Position numbers and translations under genes: made by a program. Shown one piece after another: positions 59,145 to 64,000 of a DNA stretch of 64,000 nucleotides. Location of the stretch: positions 1 through 64,000 of IMG/VR virus record IMGVR_UViG_3300009157_000021; one strand, 5' to 3'. Numbering within the stretch: position 1 is the stretch's first letter; every line of letters begins with the position of its first letter. This stretch comes from a virus. The notes below the pieces were generated by a model, which was given only the letters and a program-made list of their open reading frames with translations, had not been told where the DNA came from and made no database searches.

Positions 59145-59525
59145 TTACAAGGAGTAGATCCTATTACCCATCTTTTCAAAGATGACCGGGACGAGAATGC
59201 CGTATTCGCGGCGACCCTGTTTCATCTCGATCAGAACGTGAGTGAGCAGGCTGGACAGACCCATCATTGCAACGATCGAATCGTCCGCAGCCTTACCCTC
59301 TCTGATGGCCTTGAGCGTCTTCTCAACGCTCTTGCCCTTGAGTTTCTCTATCAACTTGTCGAGTAGCCGCTCCGCGGTGGGCAGCTTCTTCAATTCGGTC
59401 AACGTAGCATCGGCCAGACCGGCGGACCAGTGCTTCTTGGCTGCCTCACAAACCGTCTTGTATTCGGGACCGGTGAAGTATCGCTCGGCCGCAGCCAGCA
59501 AACGGAGAACTTCGTCGTGTATCAC
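59145..59525 (-). CDS. Helical hypothetical protein
   Basis: 126 residues, ATGA-coupled to the protease gene before it. HDEVLRLLAAAERYFTGPEY, KTVCEAAKKHWSAGLADATL, AERLLDKLIEKLKGKSVEKT, ending VPVIFEKMGNRIYSL. Could be a regulator or partner of the HtrA-like protease, given the coupling. No family recognised. Confidence 0.65.
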   Translation of the reverse strand: MIHDEVLRLLAAAERYFTGPEYKTVCEAAKKHWSAGLADATLTELKKLPTAERLLDKLIEKLKGKSVEKTLKAIREGKAADDSIVAMMGLSSLLTHVLIEMKQGRREYGILVPVIFEKMGNRIYSL

Positions 59526-60295
59526 TGGTTCACCTGCTCAATCAAACCGGGGAGAACCTCGATGATCCGATCTACGCCGACCACGAACCCAATACCGGAG
59601 TTTAAATACGCAGCAAACGCCATTCCGATCACCCGGCCGGAGCGATCAAACACCGGACACCCAGAGTTGCCGGGATTGATGGAAGCATCAACCTGAATCG
59701 TACCAAATTGCGGGTCGAACTCGTACATTCTACTGATAATACCGGCGGAAACCGACCACGACAAACCGTACGGGCACCCGATAGCCCACGCGGCATCGCC
59801 GACCTTCAAACCGCCAGGGGTCACAAAGTCAACTACAAACGGAGTATCGGCATCAACCTTCACTACAGCAAGCTCCGAGCTCGGATCACCAGCCCACGAA
59901 ACGATCAATGATACCACCCCATCATTGAATTTAACGACCGCGGACACCCCGGGGTCATCAAGCTTCGTGACGATGTGCTTCGCGGTAAGAATGACCCCGT
60001 CACCAACTATCATACCGGTACCGCCGTACGACACTGGCTTTCCGGTCCTCAGGTCTATTGTGTTATTCTCCGTAACGGTGATGTTCACCACGCTCTTGCA
60101 CGCCACGGTAAGCATGCCCGTGGGTGGCATGACGTAGCTGGCCAGACCGCAAAAGTTGGCACCAAGCATCGAATCGTACGCGTCGTTTTGTGCTACCCGG
60201 TTCTGCAGATCATAAACCACATTGCCAAGGTAAGCGGAGTTCAGTGCCATTACGGCGAACAGCACACCAATCAGGATTCTTGTTACCTTACTCAT
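59522..60295 (-). CDS. Membrane-anchored HtrA/DegP-like serine protease
   Basis: 257 residues from ATG 60295. One N-terminal membrane helix (VTRILIGVLFAVMALNSAYL). Trypsin-like domain: GGTGMIVGDGVILTAKHIVT (His107), GDPSSELAVVKV where DegP has Asp (here Glu141), and DASINPGNSGCPVFDRSG (Ser211; Cys instead of the second Gly). No PDZ domain. DegP cleaves misfolded envelope proteins. A phage copy might cut host envelope or incoming proteins, or its own. The Asp-to-Glu change could lower activity. Starts in an ATGA overlap with the ATA-start gene. Confidence 0.85.
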   Translation of the reverse strand: MSKVTRILIGVLFAVMALNSAYLGNVVYDLQNRVAQNDAYDSMLGANFCGLASYVMPPTGMLTVACKSVVNITVTENNTIDLRTGKPVSYGGTGMIVGDGVILTAKHIVTKLDDPGVSAVVKFNDGVVSLIVSWAGDPSSELAVVKVDADTPFVVDFVTPGGLKVGDAAWAIGCPYGLSWSVSAGIISRMYEFDPQFGTIQVDASINPGNSGCPVFDRSGRVIGMAFAAYLNSGIGFVVGVDRIIEVLPGLIEQVNQ

Positions 60296-60489
60296 TTCGT
60301 TCCCGCCCTTCGATTGACCGACGTATGTGTGGGCTCCTTGCCGGGAACACGACATCCTTCGATTTCATCAATGTTGTAATAGGTCTTGCCACCATCCCGC
60401 GAGAAGCAGGCTGGCGACCGGGCCGAGGCAGCGAGTCGCTCTTGGATTGATTTGCGTCTTTGCAAGTTGTCGAGGAGATCATCAAATAT
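60292..60489 (-). CDS. Short leader-bearing protein, apparent ATA start
   Basis: 65 residues if ATA 60489 initiates. No ATG, GTG or TTG precedes the conserved start region; an in-frame TTG lies later at 60465. GGAAAAGG lies five bases before the ATA, and the next gene starts in an ATGA overlap with this stop. The N-terminus IFDDLLDNLQRRKSIQE aligns with the leader of the 60914 protein (MFDELFDRLRQRITE), placing ATA exactly where Met sits there. The rest reads RLAASARSPACFSRDGGKTY, then NIDEIEGCRVPGKEPTHT. A strong hairpin lies upstream. Too short to show up as a normal start-to-stop gene. Confidence 0.62.
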   Translation of the reverse strand: MFDDLLDNLQRRKSIQERLAASARSPACFSRDGGKTYYNIDEIEGCRVPGKEPTHTSVNRRAGTK

Positions 60490-60500
60490 CGTAACCTTTT

Positions 60501-60538
60501 CCGGGGTGGGCCGGTTTCAACGCACCGGCCCCACCCGG
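60501..60538 (-). other. Strong GC-rich hairpin before the ATA-start gene
   Basis: CCGGGTGGGGCCGGT and ACCGGCCCACCCCGG pair almost completely around an eight-base loop. It follows a tiny gene and is followed directly by GGAAAAGG, not by T's, so it may control translation or RNA processing, or be a weak terminator. Confidence 0.7.
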
Positions 60539-60557
60539 ATGCACGAACGACGGACCC

Positions 60558-60674
60558 TTACAGTTTGATGTTCTCAGTCTTCGTCACGACCTTGCCGTAG
60601 AGGATCTTGAGCAGCGGCAGGACGCCCTTGAGGAAGACCACGCCGGTAGCCACACCCGCGAGATACGTAACCAT
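60558..60674 (-). CDS. 38-residue membrane peptide
   Basis: ATG 60674 follows AAGGAG five bases away. VTYLAGVATGVVFLKGVLPL then LKILYGKVVTKTENIKL: one hydrophobic helix with a basic tail. Too short for most gene callers, but the ribosome site and its position between a stop and a hairpin support it. It may be a small holin-like or membrane regulator. Confidence 0.7.
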   Translation of the reverse strand: MVTYLAGVATGVVFLKGVLPLLKILYGKVVTKTENIKL

Positions 60675-60721
60675 GACTTGCTCCTTACTCGACCAGTCGA
60701 TAAAATGGAACACTTCACCCA

Positions 60722-60728
60722 CATAAAA
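60722..60728 (-). promoter_or_regulatory. Gap motif TTTTATG with TGGGTGAAG
   Basis: In the 63-base gap between two tiny genes the - strand reads CTCTTTTTATGTGGGTGAAG, then CATTTTATCG. See the similar site at 39297. Candidate late promoter. Confidence 0.3.
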
Positions 60729-60737
60729 AGAGACGGC

Positions 60738-60899
60738 TCAGGATTTATCGATCCGGCCTTTTCTGCTCTGTTCTATGAGTTCCGTGTCGAGTTCATCCAC
60801 GAAATCGAGGATGCCCTCCTTGTCCGGGTCATCCGGTGCCGCCTTTGTGTAAAGACGACCGAGCATTGCCTTTAGTTCACGAATTGCTCTCTCATTCAT
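60738..60899 (-). CDS. 53-residue acidic helical protein
   Basis: ATG 60899 after GAGGG. NERAIRELKAMLGRLYTKAA, PDDPDKEGILDFVDELDTEL, then IEQSRKGRIDKS. Helical. Follows the large repeat-domain gene with a 14-base gap. Unknown, but well supported by ribosome site and spacing. Confidence 0.65.
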   Translation of the reverse strand: MNERAIRELKAMLGRLYTKAAPDDPDKEGILDFVDELDTELIEQSRKGRIDKS

Positions 60900-60913
60900 A
60901 TTCCCTCGACTAT

Positions 60914-62884
60914 CTAGGGATTTGTTTCATTCGCCGAGACCTCTGACTCGACCGGTTCACCAATCAGATCGTTACTGGTCAAGAACGAACGGAGCGAGTT
61001 GAGATCACGACCGGTGTCCGTGTGGTGATCACCGAACCCATCGTAATCCCAATAGAATTCCTCGCCGTTTCTTGATACACTTGCTATGGTCCTAAACTGG
61101 GCCTCGGTCGGCGGAATGTTGATCTCGACGCTCATTGACCCGTTGACGGCCGTGTACCACCTAATGTAACTGGTCTCCTTGATGAACTGCTTGTACTTCT
61201 CGCGGGTGGATGGAGGCTTGTCCGGGTCCATCTTTCCGTTGTCTATCAACCATCGAATGGCGTATACCGGGTGCTGCATCGACGGTTCCTCAAATGTCAA
61301 CAGGCTACCATCGGGTCGGATGAACCCGGCCTCACCCGGAGCAACGGCCTCACGAATCGATTCGGCCATTGCCATTTCCTCGCCGTAGCGAAGAACGGCC
61401 TCCAGTCTCTCGGCCGAGTCGATGCCCGCACCCTTCCTGTTGTTGGCGTACAACCTGCTGGCACCGTATTTCTTGTACAACCGGACGGCGGCGTCGATCT
61501 GCTCGTCGGTGATCTTATCGTCCCAGTACAGGTCCATCTCACCCCTGTTTGGAGCAAACTTGCCCTCGACGGCACCGGTGTCGTAGAAAGCCACTTGTGT
61601 GGCGGCGTGCTTGGGGTTGTGATAGTGGTCCTCATCCTCGGAGAACAGAGGACCGGGAACGAGGTTCCTACCAACGATCGTTCCGCGATGCGACTTCTCG
61701 ACCGGGATCACGCTGCCGTCATTCAGAATCAGGAACTTGAGCCAGTGCTCCTCACCGGACCACGTGCTTGGTGCCAAATCGAGACTGGGCCTGACCCGTT
61801 GCTTCAATTCGGCCTGTACCGGCGGGAGGCTTTCGCAGATTCGTTTGTGAGATCGGCGCTCGCTCATCGCCATCTCTTTGCCGTAACGAAGAATCGCATC
61901 GAGCCTCTCAATCGAGTCGATACGGCTTTCGACGAAATCACCGTCAACGTCAACGTACACGTTATCGCACTCGTACTCCCTGAACAGCTTCTTGAGCTTC
62001 GCGATCTGGGGCTCGGTCAGCTTACCGGCCGAGTTCCCAATGAGAATTGCTTCGTCGGGGATGATGGATAGACGGAACGCACCGCTGGTCATCATCTCCT
62101 CGAACGCGATGGCGGGCAGATTCAGGTCCTCGGCCTCTTCATCGTCCTCTGCTTCGAGCTTGAGGATCTCTGCGGGGACATCCGCATGAACGTAGTCAAC
62201 TGGTATAACCGACCCGTCATTGAGCACCCACCCCTTGCAGCGGTTCTCCTCACCCTCGAAGTTGTTGTACGCGAGATCGTCACTGACCTTGAACGTGTCC
62301 TTTACCTTTTGCTGCAGATCGGGCAGGCTGGCGCTCTTCTCTTTCAGGTGCAGCAGGTGGTCGTGCAGATCCATCTGAAAGCCCTCTGCCGTCGCGTGCT
62401 GCAGCATTTCAGGCCCGTACTCAAGGACCGCGGCGACCCGGTCGATGCTGATTTCCGCACCGTTAACGCGGTCACCGTCTGCATCGAGCGTCAGGTAACG
62501 ACAACGGTGTTCCTTCCACAGACGCAAAACTGTTCGAATCTGGGCGGGCTTTAGCTTGTTCTCATACCACAGGTCCATTTCGCGTGATTGAACGTCGATC
62601 TTGCCCTGGATACCACCGGTGTCCATGAATTCATTAACCAAGAAACCATCGTTTGGCTCCATCGGACCTTTGTGACCGGATATTGTATCCATGTGACTAT
62701 TATCAACCGTGATTACCGTGCCATCAAGCAGCACCAGGAACTTGTACCATTCTTCCTCACCGGACCAGGTGCTCGCAACCAAACCAGTAGACTCGCCATA
62801 CTTATCCTTGATGGCCTGGTGAACCGGGGGCAGGGCGGCCTCGGTGATGCGTTGACGCAGACGATCGAACAATTCATCAAACAT
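60914..62884 (-). CDS. Repeat-domain protein with leader (four copies), predicted internal head polyprotein
   Basis: 656 residues from ATG 62884 (GAGAGG upstream). Leader MFDELFDRLRQRITE. Copies of the shared ~130-residue domain at about 22-165, 188-343, 355-508 and, diverged, 519-640. Repeating features: an ALPPVHQAIKDKYG-type start, SGEEEWYKFLVLLDGTVITV, a [DS]-rich loop, TGGIQGKIDVQSREMDLWYE, LKPAQIRTVLRLWKEH, then SIDRVAAVLEYG. The module ahead of copy 3 repeats the leader style (SHKRICE before SLPPVQ), as does AESIRE before copy 4, suggesting a polyprotein cut after [IV]xE. Not matched to any known domain. Confidence 0.76.
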   Translation of the reverse strand: MFDELFDRLRQRITEAALPPVHQAIKDKYGESTGLVASTWSGEEEWYKFLVLLDGTVITVDNSHMDTISGHKGPMEPNDGFLVNEFMDTGGIQGKIDVQSREMDLWYENKLKPAQIRTVLRLWKEHRCRYLTLDADGDRVNGAEISIDRVAAVLEYGPEMLQHATAEGFQMDLHDHLLHLKEKSASLPDLQQKVKDTFKVSDDLAYNNFEGEENRCKGWVLNDGSVIPVDYVHADVPAEILKLEAEDDEEAEDLNLPAIAFEEMMTSGAFRLSIIPDEAILIGNSAGKLTEPQIAKLKKLFREYECDNVYVDVDGDFVESRIDSIERLDAILRYGKEMAMSERRSHKRICESLPPVQAELKQRVRPSLDLAPSTWSGEEHWLKFLILNDGSVIPVEKSHRGTIVGRNLVPGPLFSEDEDHYHNPKHAATQVAFYDTGAVEGKFAPNRGEMDLYWDDKITDEQIDAAVRLYKKYGASRLYANNRKGAGIDSAERLEAVLRYGEEMAMAESIREAVAPGEAGFIRPDGSLLTFEEPSMQHPVYAIRWLIDNGKMDPDKPPSTREKYKQFIKETSYIRWYTAVNGSMSVEINIPPTEAQFRTIASVSRNGEEFYWDYDGFGDHHTDTGRDLNSLRSFLTSNDLIGEPVESEVSANETNP

Positions 62885-62890
62885 AACCAA

Positions 62891-62969
62891 TTACCTCTCG
62901 TTGAGGTCGTACGGAATCAGACCGACCGACGTTTGGATACCGTTGACTTGACCCCATTCCGGCGGCAGA
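62891..62969 (-). other. Protein-like tail in +1 frame after the 62970 stop
   Basis: Reading one base on at AAA TGA gives DLPPEWGQVNGIQTSVGLIP then YDLNER before a stop at 62891. Codon use resembles nearby genes (many CCG, GGT, GTC, AAC). No ATG, GTG or TTG with a ribosome site opens this frame. A programmed +1 shift, a sequence error or a remnant are all possible. Confidence 0.45.
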
Positions 62970-63275
62970 TCATTTGGGTTCCTTATCTCGCGGAGCCCGG
63001 CAACGGTCGCACCACGTGTGGATACCTTTTGCTTGGCATTCGCCAGAGCAGTAATCCGTCGGACCAAATTCCTCAGAGATGTAAACCTCATGAGGAACCC
63101 AGTGCACACATGGCGTGCCATCAGGGTAATCACACGCACCGGCCTCGTAGAAGTGACACCGCACCCACATTGTTGGGTCGTCGGGGCCGTGGCCGTGAAC
63201 CTGTTTCTGTACTCGCTGTTCATTTGCTTTTCTCTGTCGCTTTCGTTCCCTTTTTCGTCGTGCCCTTGCGGACAT
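62970..63275 (-). CDS. Cys-rich protein, possibly frameshifted at its end
   Basis: 101 residues from ATG 63275 (GGAGA six bases upstream). Basic N-terminus (SARARRKRERKRQRKANEQR), then a Cys/His module CHFYEAGACDYPDGTPCVHW, EFGPTDYCSGECQAKGIHTW and CDRCRAPRDKEPK. It stops at AAA-TGA, where the +1 frame continues for 26 more protein-like codons to 62891. Zinc binding is likely. It lies between the acetyltransferase-like gene and the repeat-domain gene. Confidence 0.65.
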   Translation of the reverse strand: MSARARRKRERKRQRKANEQRVQKQVHGHGPDDPTMWVRCHFYEAGACDYPDGTPCVHWVPHEVYISEEFGPTDYCSGECQAKGIHTWCDRCRAPRDKEPK

Positions 63276-63301
63276 GATGCGTCTCCGACGATAGGTTACC
63301 T

Positions 63302-64000
63302 TTACAACACCTTCTTCCAGAAACACCCACGCTTGGATCGATGGTACTCCTCGAACCCGGCGCTCTTGAACATTCGCACGGATTCATCGTTGCCGAACTC
63401 TATGAACCCAGACAACGATTTCGCACCCTTTAGCTTGACGTGCTCGATGACGAACAGCAACAGTTCCGACCCGTAACCGCTCCCCTTCGGGTTGGCCTCG
63501 ATCCAGTGAATATACGCGTCGTCGCCCTTGTACTCGATGGTAGCCCTGGCCACACTTCGGTGCCCGCTATTTTCATAACCGACAAAGAACGTCCTTTCCG
63601 GACGTTCGTCGACCGTGACGGTCAAGCGACCCCCATTGATGCTCTCCTTCAACTGATTCAACCTCACCCAACCGCCATCGGTCAGAACCTCAAGCAGATC
63701 CGCGTCGACCGGCTTCGTCATGTAGAAATCACCAGTCGACTCCTCCTTCATGTTTGGCACTGATGTCTTCGCGACCCGCACAACGACAGCCTGCGGCCTG
63801 CTGAAATCCACGGTGCCAGCCTCGGAATCGGACCAGTAGGACCGGCGCTGGGTAGATCCATCGGGCCACGTTTGTTGGGGCTCGTCGGTCCAGACCTCGG
63901 AGTCCTGCGGTCGGCCCACAATCAGCTCACCGTCGGCGATGATATCGTACAGTGAGTCCCGGGTCGTCGTGTGATAGAAGTAGTCACCGGCCTCACCACC
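63302..64000 (-). CDS. GNAT-like acetyltransferase with possible ART-like N-terminus (5' part outside window)
   Basis: The frame is open to the right edge; the visible part is about 232 residues. The C-terminal ~90 (ATIEYKGDDAYIHWIEANPK, GSGYGSELLLFVIEHVKLKG, NDESVRMFKSAGFEEYHRSK) is a GNAT-type fold with the GSGYG acetyl-CoA loop and a NDESVRMFKSAGFEE-like end. The N-terminal FYHTTTRDSLYDIIADGELI resembles the first strand-helix of ADP-ribosyltransferase or Tpt1-like folds (HxTxxxxLxxIxxxG), which is tentative. DGGWVRLNQLKESI may be a diverged piece of the repeat domain. Such combinations occur in injected phage effector proteins. Confidence 0.7.
   Translation of the reverse strand, partial: GGEAGDYFYHTTTRDSLYDIIADGELIVGRPQDSEVWTDEPQQTWPDGSTQRRSYWSDSEAGTVDFSRPQAVVVRVAKTSVPNMKEESTGDFYMTKPVDADLLEVLTDGGWVRLNQLKESINGGRLTVTVDERPERTFFVGYENSGHRSVARATIEYKGDDAYIHWIEANPKGSGYGSELLLFVIEHVKLKGAKSLSGFIEFGNDESVRMFKSAGFEEYHRSKRGCFWKKVL

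Overview
The window is a stretch of a tailed-phage genome with a contractile tail (myovirus), built around a distant T4-like morphogenesis module. The evidence is a major capsid protein of gp23 type, a gp21-type prohead protease, a sheath, tube proteins, and gp5/gp27, gp6, gp25, gp26 and gp53-like baseplate proteins. No portal or terminase is visible, so the genome continues beyond the window. The host cannot be named from the sequence. Genes are packed with ATGA/TAATG overlaps and good Shine-Dalgarno sites. No tRNA, CRISPR array, rRNA or integrase was seen, and no gap exceeds about 300 bases.

Layout. Positions 1-2820 are read on the + strand: small unknown genes, a tandem paralogue pair, a cupin, a zinc-ribbon protein and an HNH nuclease. 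Everything from 2728 to the right end is read on the - strand, so the two blocks converge at about 2.7-2.8 kb. Reading the - strand from right to left: (a) 64.0-52.1 kb holds head-maturation and internal-protein genes, including an acetyltransferase-like protein cut by the window edge, large repeat-domain proteins, a membrane-anchored HtrA-like protease, several tiny genes and a prohead protease fused to a scaffold-like coiled coil. (b) 52.1-39.3 kb holds the major capsid gene, with a clear terminator behind it, then neck or connector candidates, more large modular proteins and two nuclease genes. (c) 39.3-21.5 kb holds sheath, tubes, tape-measure candidate, baseplate, a Kelch-propeller protein and two paralogous fibres. 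(d) 21.5-7.6 kb holds a glycan cassette with WecB, two NDP-sugar SDR enzymes, an HNH-fused sugar epimerase, about six glycosyltransferases, three methyltransferases and two DUF115-like proteins. (e) 7.6-2.7 kb holds a membrane-anchored deoxyribosyltransferase-like protein, an HTH-metallophosphoesterase and an adenosylcobalamin-dependent ribonucleotide reductase.

How it works together (inference). The most striking signal is a group of proteins in the head region that share a 13-19 residue amphipathic N-terminal leader ending in [IV]xE. This resembles the capsid-targeting sequences of T4 internal proteins, which the gp21 protease removes. Three of them carry one to four copies of an unrecognised ~130-residue domain. 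One further leader-bearing gene appears to start with ATA. Together with an acetyltransferase-like protein and large proteins with recurrent linkers, this suggests a set of proteins packaged in the capsid, trimmed by the gene 52138 protease and possibly delivered into the host. The glycan cassette directly downstream of the fibre genes suggests that the phage makes or remodels a surface or virion glycan. Six HNH/His-Me nuclease genes, usually tucked between coupled genes, mark invasion by homing-type elements; one is fused in frame to a sugar epimerase.
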